A DNA stretch of 64,000 nucleotides from a bacterium HR40 (GTDB lineage: Bacteria > Pseudomonadota > Alphaproteobacteria > Geminicoccales > Geminicoccaceae), in NCBI GenBank assembly GCA_002898275.1, contig BEIQ01000005.1:62001-126000 (forward strand), read 5' to 3'. A program made the position numbers and the translations under genes. The number at the start of each line of letters is the position of its first letter. Position 1 is the first letter of the stretch. The notes beneath the pieces were generated by a model. That model searched no databases. It was not told the DNA's origin and saw nothing but the letters and a program-made list of their open reading frames with translations. Shown here piece after piece: positions 55,756-64,000 of the stretch.

Positions 55756-58176
55756 CTATTGCACATAGCCGAGTCCGCGCAGTTGTTCGAGGGTCGTCGG
55801 CTCGATCACCGTACCTCCGGCCTCGCCCCCGGTCACCTGCCGCCATAGCCTGATGTTCGCCTCGTGCAGGGCAGCCAGGGTGCGGCGATGGAGCCAGCGC
55901 GGGAAGAGACCGACGAGACTCGTCCCATGGATCCCGTCTTCTCCAGCCGCGCGCAGATGGGTGAACAGCAGCCCGAAGCCGTCATCGAAGCCGAACAGCC
56001 AGTCGCGCTTGAAGATCCAGGGCGAACCCAGAAGCTGGAGTCCGCCGCGGACGAGGGAGCCGCAAGAGGCACAGGGATCGGATCGCCGCATCGCTGTCGG
56101 TTCCTCCGACACCACCACCCGCCGCTGCCAGAACCCGAGGTCCTCGCCCCGCATCAACGGCCACAGGGAATCGCCGTGCAACAAGAGCCCGGAACGCTCG
56201 ACCCCGGCGGCCTCGAGGAGGGTGGGGACGAGATCGACGAGCCCGACGGGCTCGTCGATCCGCTTGGCCTGCGGCAGTCCCGCCGGCCACACCAGCATGA
56301 GCGGCACCCGGGTGACCCAGCCATAGCCGGGCGGCCGGTGGTCCCACAGCCGGTTACCGAGCAGTCCCCGCTCACCCAGGAATTCCCCGTGGTCCGCGGT
56401 CAGCACGAAAAGGGTGTCATGGGCCAGTCCGCGCTCTTCGAGCATCGCGAAGAAGCGCTCGAGGATCCGGTCATTGTGGCGGATCTCGGCCTCGTAGCGC
56501 TGCCGGCGGCCCTCGATCGTGGGCCGTTCCACCCATTCGGGATCGAGCACCGGATCGCGCCCGACGGCGGTGCCTTCCTCCGCCTGCCGCAGATCCTCGG
56601 GTGGATCGTAGGGCGCATGGGGGTCGAGCACGTGCAGGTAGAGGAAGAGATTGCGGTCGCGATGGCGTTCCAGCCAGTCGAACACCTGGGCATCGATGGT
56701 CACCTTCTCGATGCGTCCCTGCACGGCTGGCCCGGTGCGCATGGAATCGAAGCCCTGGTGGAGGCCAGCGTAGGGTCCGGCATTGCCGTTCTGCACGAAC
56801 GCCCCCGTGACATAGCCTTGGGCGCGCAGGATCTCGGCGAGGGTGAGGTGGCGTTCGGCGAGCACGTCCGAGAAGTGCCAGAGCCCGGTGGCGCTCGGAT
56901 AGAGTCCGGTCATCAAGGAGGCGATCGATGGTCGGGTCTTGGTCGCCTGGGAGAAGGCGTGGGCGAACACCACCGCCTGCGCGGCGAGCCGTTCCTTGAA
57001 AGGCGTGGTCGGCCGGTCGTGACCGTAGAGGGAGAGGGAAGCCGCCCGCTCGGCATCCTCGACCACCATCACGATCCGCAGCGGCCGGCGCGGTGCCGAG
57101 GACAACAGAGGGCTCGCCCACAGCGCGACATTCTCCGGCGGCCCTGACACCTCGAGGAGGAGTCGACCCTTCTGTCCGGCGAATGCCGCGAGATCGATCC
57201 GGATCTCTTGCCAGCGCGCACTCTCCCCCACCTCCTGGCGCCACAGTTCGACCGGCTCGCCGCCCTCGGGCCGAAAGCGCAGGGCGAACCCCACCGGGTG
57301 GTCGGGGCGCAGCACGGCCACCGCGGCATCAAAGCGCGGAGCCTGCTGGGGGATGGTCACCTCCCAGGCGAGACTCTGGTCGGGCCACATGAAGAGGACC
57401 GGCCGGGTATCCTCGGCGAGGCTCTCCGATTGGCTGCCGCGCAGCGCGTGGACGTAGCGGGCGGTGGGGCCGAGGATACGGATCCAGTCGATCTCGACCA
57501 CCGCCCCCGGCACATCTGCCGGCTGCACGAGCAGCCGCCGGATATGCTCGCCCGGGGCGAGGCCGCGCTTGAGCACGTTGCGGGCATCGATCACATAGGT
57601 GTGGAATTCACCGGTGCCGCGGAACGGCAAGTCGATGCGGTCGCGCCACAGGGACCGGCTGCGCCGATCGCTGCCCTCGCCCTGCCAGCCGAGGCGGAAA
57701 TGGGTGCCGGCGGTGGTGCGCATGCGGATCCACAGCTGGCCGATCTCGTCGCGCGGCAGATCGAGCCCGTCGAGCACGAGATAACCGCCAGGCGAGGCCG
57801 TCATTCGCATGACCCCGTCGGCCCGCTGCGGCGGTGCCATCCCCTCCGGGATCCAGGCGGGCTCGTCGCCTCCCTCGAATTCGAGGGCGAAGAGGGTCGA
57901 GACCTCGTCGCCAGGTGCGCGCTCCGGCGCCCGTTCCACCTCGGCCTCGGCGAGCGCCAGATCGAAGCGCAGAAACGGCCCGTTGAAGGGATTTTCCGGC
58001 AGGGTGGCGAGGGCGTGCTCCGGATATTCCGGGCGGGCGCGGGCGGCGAGGCTGCGCGCGCGTTCGACCACGCGGTTGGCGTCGTCGGCAAAGCCGAGCA
58101 GATCGAACCGCCAACCGTCGATCAGCTGGAGGAGCAGGAAGAGGGCGAAGAGAAGTAGCAGGAAACGTCGGATCAT
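55756..58176 (-). CDS. Sulfatase-like alkaline-phosphatase-superfamily protein, Thr at nucleophile position
   Basis: An 806-aa protein. It has an N-terminal hydrophobic anchor (residues 3-20), a beta-rich region (about 60-360) and a C-terminal sulfatase-type domain (365-806). The domain has metal residues around VVEDAERAASLSLYGHD and TADHGEFLGERG. At the formylglycine motif the sequence is TRPSIASLMTG: Thr414 replaces the modifiable Cys/Ser, and the motif Arg is Ile418. A threonine nucleophile is typical of phosphoethanolamine/phosphoglycerol transferases and phosphodiesterases, so true sulfatase activity is doubtful. ATG 58176. It forms an operon with the next gene upstream. Confidence 0.82.
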   Translation of the reverse strand: MIRRFLLLLFALFLLLQLIDGWRFDLLGFADDANRVVERARSLAARARPEYPEHALATLPENPFNGPFLRFDLALAEAEVERAPERAPGDEVSTLFALEFEGGDEPAWIPEGMAPPQRADGVMRMTASPGGYLVLDGLDLPRDEIGQLWIRMRTTAGTHFRLGWQGEGSDRRSRSLWRDRIDLPFRGTGEFHTYVIDARNVLKRGLAPGEHIRRLLVQPADVPGAVVEIDWIRILGPTARYVHALRGSQSESLAEDTRPVLFMWPDQSLAWEVTIPQQAPRFDAAVAVLRPDHPVGFALRFRPEGGEPVELWRQEVGESARWQEIRIDLAAFAGQKGRLLLEVSGPPENVALWASPLLSSAPRRPLRIVMVVEDAERAASLSLYGHDRPTTPFKERLAAQAVVFAHAFSQATKTRPSIASLMTGLYPSATGLWHFSDVLAERHLTLAEILRAQGYVTGAFVQNGNAGPYAGLHQGFDSMRTGPAVQGRIEKVTIDAQVFDWLERHRDRNLFLYLHVLDPHAPYDPPEDLRQAEEGTAVGRDPVLDPEWVERPTIEGRRQRYEAEIRHNDRILERFFAMLEERGLAHDTLFVLTADHGEFLGERGLLGNRLWDHRPPGYGWVTRVPLMLVWPAGLPQAKRIDEPVGLVDLVPTLLEAAGVERSGLLLHGDSLWPLMRGEDLGFWQRRVVVSEEPTAMRRSDPCASCGSLVRGGLQLLGSPWIFKRDWLFGFDDGFGLLFTHLRAAGEDGIHGTSLVGLFPRWLHRRTLAALHEANIRLWRQVTGGEAGGTVIEPTTLEQLRGLGYVQ

Positions 58177-58207
58177 TCGCCACGACTCCCATCCCGCGAT
58201 CGGCACC

Positions 58208-60916
58208 TCAGGCCAGCCGCCAGAGGCGCTTGAGAGCCAGCGACACCACCACCATGACCGTGAGCGTGGGCACGAGCCAGCCGGCGAGCCAGTCCGGGCC
58301 GAAGGGCAGGATCCGCGGCTGGGGCAGCTCGAGGGTGATGGTCGCGATCTCGCTCGGTGCCGGCAGATAACCCGCCGGATTGCCGATGAAGGCGTTCCAC
58401 CAGGCCCGCGGATGGAGGCTGCGCACCGGCGCGGCGGGGGGCAGCAGGGCGAGGGGATCGCCGGTGGAATCGCGGATCGCCACCTGGCCACCGGGTGGTG
58501 GCCAGAGGAGCTCGAAGCGGCCGGGCGCGAGCTCGCGGACTTCGGCACCCTCGAACACGAGCGGCGGCAGCTGTCGTCCGGCTTCGGCGGTGACCGTCAC
58601 CACCACCCGTTCTCCTGGCTGCGGCAGCCGGGCATCGAAGGCGTTGGAGAGGAAAGCGAGGACGAAGATCACCGGCAGACCGGCGAGCACAGCGGGTGGG
58701 AAGGTGAGGGCGAGTTGGCGCAGGCTCAGAGAAAGGTTGCGCCCGAGAAGGGGGAGCAGGGCTGCGAACTCGCCCTCGAAGCTGGCGAGCTGGCGGCGCA
58801 CCGCTGCCGCCTCGGCGCGCAGCGCCTGGAGCCGCCTTTGGGACGACAGCAGGCGATAGACCAGCATGGAGAGGACGGCGGCGAGAGAAGACCACAGCAC
58901 GACCCGCAGACCCTCCGGCAGCAAGCCGGCGAGCCCGCGGTCGACGGCGGTCAGCAGCGGCGCCGGGAGATCGAAGAGACCGAGTTCGCCGGCTGGCAGC
59001 AGCGGTCGGGCGAGTTCGGGATACTGGGCCGCGAGGGAGGCGCGCACCAGTCCGCCCACTTCCCAGATGCCGGCGGGTGGGGTGGGGAGGGGAAAAGAGG
59101 TGAAGAGCACACCCGGTACCGCCGGCGGGTCGATCAGGTGATCGCCGCTCCACTTGCGGTCGTTGTCCACCACCACCGGACCCTCCGGCACCCCGCCGAG
59201 GGCGGTCTGCCACGAAGCGCGGTAGTCCGGAGCGTAGCCGACGACGAGGTCGGGGGCGGTCTGTCCGTGCGGCCCGGGATAGGCTTCGGCCCCGTCGTAG
59301 ACGCGCGCCACCACGCGCCGTCCGCTCACCGGATCGACGAGCGCCTCGAGCCGCTGGCGGATGCGCTGCTTGAGCTCCGCCACCTCCTCCGGCCGCACGA
59401 TGCCGAGCGCCTCGCGTCCGCGGAGGTTGAGAAAGATGCCGTTGAAGCCGAGGGCGTAAGCGCGGGTGCGGGTCCAGTCGACATTGGAAAAGAGGCGTTC
59501 GCTCGCCGGTTGACCGGGCTTGGTGGCCATGAATCCTTCTTCCACCAGCCAGCGGTTGAGGTGAACGCTCCGGCGGTAGTTGGCAAAACCGTGGTCGCTC
59601 AGCACGATCAGCCGGTCCTCTGGCGTCGTCTCGGCCATGACCCGAGCGAGGATGCGGTCGGCCTCGCGGTAGACGGAACGGATCGCCTCGCGGTGTTCGG
59701 GAGCCATGTCGGCATGACGCGGATGGTCCCGGTCGAGGCCGCGCCAGAACATGTGGCTCACCCGGTCGGTCTGCACGAACACCATGACGATGAGACCGCG
59801 CTTCTGGCGCTCGAGGGTGTCGAGGAGCAGGCGTTCGCGCTCGGCGGTGAGGGTGCGCACCATCTCGAGCCAGGCGGCATCCGACATCACCTCGGCATTG
59901 AGGGAGGAGGTCTCCTCCGGCATGCCGATGGTATGGAAGAGGCCGATGCGGGCCGCGAGCTCGGCGGCATATTCATCGGGATGGGAGAGCGCCACGACCG
60001 GATCGCGCGGATCCGGCTGGATCGGCGACACATAGAGGAGGAGATCGGGAAAGCCCTGCACGAGATGCAGCCGCACGAGGCCGGAGAGGGAGAAGAGCCC
60101 GGCGAAGGGAAAGCGCAGCTCCATCCATTCCGACCAGCTGCCGGGAGCGAGCTCGACCCGTTTGCCGGCAAGCTCCACCCGCACTCTGCCCGCTCCCGCG
60201 TCCTCGATCGCGAGCGGCAAGGCGAGGGGATCGGGTGGGTTCGCCAGCGGATGCGGCGGCCCCTCGAAGCGGGTTTCGATCCGGCCGGCCACTGGGGTGA
60301 CGGTGAACCAGCGGCCCTGCTCGGTACCGGCCGGCGCCGGCCTGGTGGCGTAGATCGTCCAGGTGCCCTGAGTGCCGAGGAGATCCGGTACGCCCATGCC
60401 GGAGAGGACCGTGCCGCCGGCTTCCGGCGGCCAGGTGGTGGGGACCTGGAGGACCGTGGCGTCGAGCCCGCGGCGCACTGCGGCGAACCAGAACGGGGTG
60501 CCCGAGCGTCGGCTCTCGACCGTGCCGGCATCCAGCGGCAGGTGCCAACCGAAGAGGTCGATCGCATGCTGCGGCGGGTGGCTGCGGGCGATGGCATATT
60601 CCGGCGCGTAGGAGAGGGGGTTGCGAGCGAGGAAGTCGAACAGCCCGTGAGCGCCGGGTGCCAGGCCGGTGACGAAGCTGGCCCAGGCGACCGGCGACTG
60701 CGGCGGCAGAGTGGTGGGCAGGCGGTGATAGCTGCCCTGTCGGGCGAGTCGAGCGAAGTTCGGGAGCGTGCCGTCGGCCATCCAGGTCTCGGTGAGCTCC
60801 GGATCCATGCCGTCGAAGCCGAGCACGATGGTGCGGCCGTCGCTGCGGGCGATACCGGCGGAGAGGAGGAGCAGGCCGAGGACCGACGACAACAGAGCGG
60901 GGAAACGCAGGCGCAT
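58208..60916 (-). CDS. Alkaline-phosphatase-superfamily phosphodiesterase with C-terminal membrane domain
   Basis: A 902-aa protein. It has a signal/anchor (1-25), then a type I phosphodiesterase/nucleotide pyrophosphatase domain with metal aspartate in VLGFDGMDP, the nucleophile region PPQSPVAWASFVTG and SDHGFANYRRS. After residue about 650 comes a transmembrane helix, a coiled coil (SQRRLQALRAEAAAVRRQL), another helix (FPPAVLAGLPVIFVLAFL), a beta-rich stretch and a last helix, faintly resembling DUF106/EMC3-type proteins. It may transfer or hydrolyse phospho-groups on a lipid-linked glycan. ATG 60916. Confidence 0.82.
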   Translation of the reverse strand: MRLRFPALLSSVLGLLLLSAGIARSDGRTIVLGFDGMDPELTETWMADGTLPNFARLARQGSYHRLPTTLPPQSPVAWASFVTGLAPGAHGLFDFLARNPLSYAPEYAIARSHPPQHAIDLFGWHLPLDAGTVESRRSGTPFWFAAVRRGLDATVLQVPTTWPPEAGGTVLSGMGVPDLLGTQGTWTIYATRPAPAGTEQGRWFTVTPVAGRIETRFEGPPHPLANPPDPLALPLAIEDAGAGRVRVELAGKRVELAPGSWSEWMELRFPFAGLFSLSGLVRLHLVQGFPDLLLYVSPIQPDPRDPVVALSHPDEYAAELAARIGLFHTIGMPEETSSLNAEVMSDAAWLEMVRTLTAERERLLLDTLERQKRGLIVMVFVQTDRVSHMFWRGLDRDHPRHADMAPEHREAIRSVYREADRILARVMAETTPEDRLIVLSDHGFANYRRSVHLNRWLVEEGFMATKPGQPASERLFSNVDWTRTRAYALGFNGIFLNLRGREALGIVRPEEVAELKQRIRQRLEALVDPVSGRRVVARVYDGAEAYPGPHGQTAPDLVVGYAPDYRASWQTALGGVPEGPVVVDNDRKWSGDHLIDPPAVPGVLFTSFPLPTPPAGIWEVGGLVRASLAAQYPELARPLLPAGELGLFDLPAPLLTAVDRGLAGLLPEGLRVVLWSSLAAVLSMLVYRLLSSQRRLQALRAEAAAVRRQLASFEGEFAALLPLLGRNLSLSLRQLALTFPPAVLAGLPVIFVLAFLSNAFDARLPQPGERVVVTVTAEAGRQLPPLVFEGAEVRELAPGRFELLWPPPGGQVAIRDSTGDPLALLPPAAPVRSLHPRAWWNAFIGNPAGYLPAPSEIATITLELPQPRILPFGPDWLAGWLVPTLTVMVVVSLALKRLWRLA

Positions 60917-61091
60917 GAGCGGGTAGGATCCGGCGGGAGGGTCGGCAACGGACGAAGGAACCGCCGGCATTATCAGGTCGGGTGGACGGTCGGCAAGGCG
61001 CTACGGTCCGGAGGAGCCGGCGGACGGGCACTGGCGTGCATGCCAGCGCACATCGTGGCAGGAGGGAGAGGATCCTTCGGGGGAGGAGGGA

Positions 61092-61895
61092 ATGTCGGAT
61101 CTCTGGGAAGTCTATGCCCTGCGCTATGCGAGCTTCGCCGCTCGCACGCGTCGTCAGACCTTTCTCGGGGTCGATCCGCACGACGCAGCGCCCATGCCGA
61201 TCGATTACTATGTGTGGCTGCTGCGTTCGGAGGGACGTGACATCTTGGTCGATACCGGCTTTGACGGCGAAGAAGGGAAGCGGCGGGGGCGCCAGATCGA
61301 GCGGCTGCCGCGCGAGGCCCTCGCCCTGCTCGGGGTCGAGGCGCGGGCGATTGCGGACGTGATCCTCACCCATCTGCACTACGACCATGCCGGCACTCTC
61401 GACGACTTCCCGGCCGCCCGTTTCCACGTGCAAGAGGCCGAGATGGCCTATGCCACCGGCCGCTGCATGACCTATGCCCATCTCCGCGAAGTCTACAGCG
61501 TCGAACATGTCGTCGGCATGGTGCGGCGAGTGTTCGCCTCTCGGGTGGTGTTCCACGATGGCGACGGCGAGGTGGCTCCGGGGGTCACGGTGCACCGCAT
61601 CGGCGGTCATGCGAAGGGCATCCAGGTGGTGGTGGCGAAGACCGCCCGCGGTCCCGTGGTGCTCGCCTCGGATACCGCGCACTTCTACGAGAATGTCGAA
61701 CAGTACCGGCCTTTTCTCATCGTCCACGACGTCGAGGCCACCCTGCGGGGCTATGATCGCCTGCGGCAGCTCGCCGGAGGGGATGGCAGGCGCATCATTC
61801 CCGGCCATGATCCGCTCGTGATGCGGCGCTATCCGCCGCCCGCGCCAGGGCTTTCGGGTATCGCCGTACGACTGGACGTCCCCCCTCTCGAATGA
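61092..61895 (+). CDS. MBL-fold hydrolase, N-acyl-homoserine-lactonase-like
   Basis: A 267-aa metallo-beta-lactamase-fold protein. The di-metal motif HLHYDHAG (H-x-H-x-D-H) is intact, with further metal ligands in IGGHAKG, SDTAHFYEN and IPGHDP. The spacing matches AttM/AhlB-type lactonases that destroy AHL signals, but many relatives act on other lactones. ATG 61092 has GGAGGAGGG just upstream. It is divergent from the phosphodiesterase and lies before the Wzz-kinase. Confidence 0.88.
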   Translation: MSDLWEVYALRYASFAARTRRQTFLGVDPHDAAPMPIDYYVWLLRSEGRDILVDTGFDGEEGKRRGRQIERLPREALALLGVEARAIADVILTHLHYDHAGTLDDFPAARFHVQEAEMAYATGRCMTYAHLREVYSVEHVVGMVRRVFASRVVFHDGDGEVAPGVTVHRIGGHAKGIQVVVAKTARGPVVLASDTAHFYENVEQYRPFLIVHDVEATLRGYDRLRQLAGGDGRRIIPGHDPLVMRRYPPPAPGLSGIAVRLDVPPLE

Positions 61896-61956
61896 TGGAC
61901 GATTCGAGGCTGGAAAAGGCTCGCGACCACGGGTAAGTGAGAGTGGCCCGCGTCCG

Positions 61957-62012
61957 CACCGGTGCCGGCACACCGGTGAGGGGGCAAGGTCGTGCCAGGT
62001 CGTGACCACGGG
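61957..62012. promoter_or_regulatory. Repeat cluster upstream of the Wzz-kinase gene
   Basis: Two copies of the palindrome CACCGGTG (61957-61964, 61971-61978) lie 14 bp apart, followed by tandem AGGTCGTG (61987, 61997). A GACCACGGG direct repeat occurs at 61925 and 62004. This 200-bp intergenic region is the likely control region of the chain-length/kinase gene; which protein binds is unknown. Confidence 0.4.
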
Positions 62013-62095
62013 CGAGACGGCCGGGCGACGGCGGAACCGATGAGAGGGAAGGACGGGCCCGTGACCGTCGGCCCGGGTCGGCAGAGGGACTCCCG

Positions 62096-64000
62096 ATGAC
62101 GCGCGCGCAACCCGTGGATCTCGGCCAACGGCTCTTCGACGGTGGCGAGACCATCGATCTCGTGGCGGTCTTCCGCATCCTGTGGCGACGCAAATGGTTG
62201 GTGCTCGCGTTCGCGCTCCTGGGTGCGGTGGCGGCGAGCCTCTTCGCCCTGCAGCTGACCCCCACCTACACCGCCACCGTGACCCTGATGTTCGACCCGC
62301 GTCAGCCGAACTACGGCAATCTCGAGGAGGTGGTGAGCGGTCTGCCGAAGGACGCCCCGGTGATGGCGACCCAGATCCGGCTGCTGCAGTCGACCGCCTT
62401 CCACGCCCGAGTGATGGAGGATCTCAAGCTCTTCGAGGATCCCGAGTTCAATCCCTTCGTCGCGCTGCCGGAGGGAACGGCACCGGTGGTGCCGCGGGAA
62501 GGCCTCGAGAAACTCCTCTCCTTCGTTCCGCGCGACTGGCTCGTGGCGCTCGGCCTCGTCCCCGAGCCGCGGCCGCTGCTCGAGAGCGAGGTGGCCCTGC
62601 GGGCGCGCGAGATAGCGCTTCGGCTCTTCGCCGCGTCGATCGAGATCACCGCCGACCAGTCCTATGTGTTCCAGCTCTCCTTCACCTCGCAGGATCCGCA
62701 GAAGGCGGCGCTCGTCGCCAACCGCATCGCCGAGATGTTCGTGGACGACCAGCTCAAGAGCAAGCTCGTCACCACCACCCGGGTCAATGCCTGGCTCGAG
62801 GAACGGCTTGCTACCCTCAAGGACGAGGTGGCGCGGGCGGAAGCGGAGGTGCAACGTTTCCGGGTGGAGCACAATCTGGTCACGGCCAGCAGCGAACAGG
62901 GGCCGACCCTCTCCGACCAGGAGCTCGCCGATCTCAACCGCGAACTGATCGTCGCCCGCGCCCAGCTGGCGGAGCGGCAGGCGCGGTTGCGCGCCATGCA
63001 GGAGGCGCGCGCCCGCGGTGGCCTCGACTCGGTGCCGGAGGTGGCCGCCTCGCCGGTGATCTTGAATCTGCGCGCGCAGGAGGCGCAGCTCGCCCGCCAG
63101 GAGGCGGAGCTCTCCGGCCTCTATGGCGAGAAGCATCCGCGCATGCTGCAGCTGCAGCGCGAGAAGGAGGAACTGCGGGGGAAGATCGCAGCCGAGCTGG
63201 CTCGCGTCGCCCAGACCCTCGAGAATGAAGTGCGGGCGACGGCAGCGCGGGTGGCGGCGCTCGAGGCGCAGCTGTCGGGGGTGAAGGCGCGGACCGCAGT
63301 CAATCGCGAGGCCGAAGTGCGCCTGCGGGAGCTCGAGCGCCAGGCGGAGACCAGCCGCCAGCTCTACGAGGCCTTCCTGCAGCGCTACAAGGAGACGCGG
63401 GAGCAGCAGGAGATCGTGCAGCCGGACGTCCACATCGTCGCCAAGGCGAGCGTACCCACTGCACCGAGTTCCCCTGGCCCGCAGCTGTTCGGGGCGGCCG
63501 GCTTCGGCCTGTTCTTCGTGATCGGGGCCTTTGTCGCGCTGTTTCGCGACCGTCTCGATCGGACGCTGCGGAGCGCCAAGGAGGTGGAGACCCTGCTCGG
63601 CCTGCCGACCCTTGCCCGCATGCCGATTTTGAAACTCAAGCGCGGGATGACCCCGCACCGCTATCTCATCGAGAAACCGCTGTCGGCCTATGCCGAGTCG
63701 ATCCGCGCCGTCTACACCAGCCTCAAACTCGGCAGTGCCGATCGGCCGCCCAAGGTGGTGCTCGTCACCTCGGCCCTGCCGGAGGAGGGAAAGACCACCC
63801 TCGCGGTGAGCCTCGCCACCTTCGCCGCGCGCTCGCAGCGACGGGTGGTGCTGATCGATCTCGATCTGCGCCACCCCAATGTGCATCGCACCCTCGGTTG
63901 GCAGGTTTCGGCAGGCCTCGTGGAATATCTCGCCGGCGAGCGCACCCTCGAGGAGGTGATCTGCCACGATCTCGAGAGCGGGGTGCATTTCCTGCCGGTC
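62096..64000 (+). CDS. Wzz-type chain-length regulator fused to BY-kinase (3' end outside window)
   Basis: At least 635 aa; the frame is open to the window end. The N-terminal Wzz domain has helix 1 (WLVLAFALLGAVAASLFAL) and a long coiled-coil region (about 230-450). A GNVR-like periplasmic part precedes helix 2 (LFGAAGFGLFFVIGAFVALF, about 460-480). A CpsD/CapB-like ATPase follows, with Walker A SALPEEGKTT (K566) and Walker A' VVLIDLDLRHP. This bacterial tyrosine kinase sets chain length and export of exopolysaccharide. The tyrosine cluster, if present, lies beyond the window. ATG 62096 follows GAGGG. Confidence 0.92.
   Translation, partial: MTRAQPVDLGQRLFDGGETIDLVAVFRILWRRKWLVLAFALLGAVAASLFALQLTPTYTATVTLMFDPRQPNYGNLEEVVSGLPKDAPVMATQIRLLQSTAFHARVMEDLKLFEDPEFNPFVALPEGTAPVVPREGLEKLLSFVPRDWLVALGLVPEPRPLLESEVALRAREIALRLFAASIEITADQSYVFQLSFTSQDPQKAALVANRIAEMFVDDQLKSKLVTTTRVNAWLEERLATLKDEVARAEAEVQRFRVEHNLVTASSEQGPTLSDQELADLNRELIVARAQLAERQARLRAMQEARARGGLDSVPEVAASPVILNLRAQEAQLARQEAELSGLYGEKHPRMLQLQREKEELRGKIAAELARVAQTLENEVRATAARVAALEAQLSGVKARTAVNREAEVRLRELERQAETSRQLYEAFLQRYKETREQQEIVQPDVHIVAKASVPTAPSSPGPQLFGAAGFGLFFVIGAFVALFRDRLDRTLRSAKEVETLLGLPTLARMPILKLKRGMTPHRYLIEKPLSAYAESIRAVYTSLKLGSADRPPKVVLVTSALPEEGKTTLAVSLATFAARSQRRVVLIDLDLRHPNVHRTLGWQVSAGLVEYLAGERTLEEVICHDLESGVHFLPV

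Overview
The window is GC-rich DNA (roughly 65-70% G+C by eye) from an alphaproteobacterium. Supporting signs are an RPA-type plasmid replication initiator with iterons, DUF1127 and DUF3553 small proteins, an EboA-family protein, a PQQ-associated beta-propeller, GTP cyclohydrolase II with a degenerate DHBP-synthase half, and ATGA/GTGA-coupled genes with good GGAGG ribosome binding sites. A Rhodospirillales-like lineage is likely, but I cannot name a genus. The replication and partition module sits beside tRNA-Ser, tRNA-Ala, rlmE and dtd, so the replicon looks like a chromid or a chromosome carrying an integrated plasmid-type origin, not a dispensable plasmid.

Layout. 1-5003: end of an FAD oxidoreductase, DUF3553, a ribbon-helix-helix (RHH) gene coupled to repA, nine iterons, an AT-rich element and a DnaA box, then aroE, an SDR, and parA with an RHH partner. 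5038-7599: tRNA-Ser(UGA), tRNA-Ala(UGC), rlmE, dtd, a GNAT acetyltransferase. 7383-11960: Zn-type dehydrogenase, enol-lactonase-like hydrolase, methyltransferase coupled to a degenerate pterin-synthase homologue, TrpB2. 12034-19272: a DEAD/DEAH helicase with locally low GC, an exporter-type ABC protein, two sulfotransferases and an FkbM methyltransferase. 19689-26984: class III cyclase-TPR protein, RibA-like protein, FkbM, YcaO, DsbA-like protein, LysR/DUF1127 pair. 27050-35851: eboB-eboA-cytochrome c-PQQ dehydrogenase operon, tRNA-Gly(GCC), PfkB kinase, CMD protein, PQQ beta-propeller, a XoxF-type alcohol dehydrogenase with a lanthanide signature, and a diheme cytochrome. 35861-42019: ankyrin protein, FolB-like protein, PAS-GGDEF protein, glgC-glgA.

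41995-64000 is an exopolysaccharide locus: GT4, sulfotransferase, GT39-like membrane transferase, Wzx-type flippase coupled to an asparagine-synthase-like protein that lacks its glutaminase cysteine, a 1202-aa multidomain PL6-type lyase, a secreted GH26-like hydrolase, a Wzy/ligase-type protein, two alkaline-phosphatase-superfamily proteins, an MBL-fold hydrolase, and a Wzz-BY-kinase cut by the window end. The three sulfotransferases and two FkbM methyltransferases suggest a decorated, possibly sulfated surface glycan. The PQQ enzymes and c-type cytochromes form a periplasmic oxidation module feeding electrons to the respiratory chain. No CRISPR array, insertion sequence, rRNA or prophage was seen.
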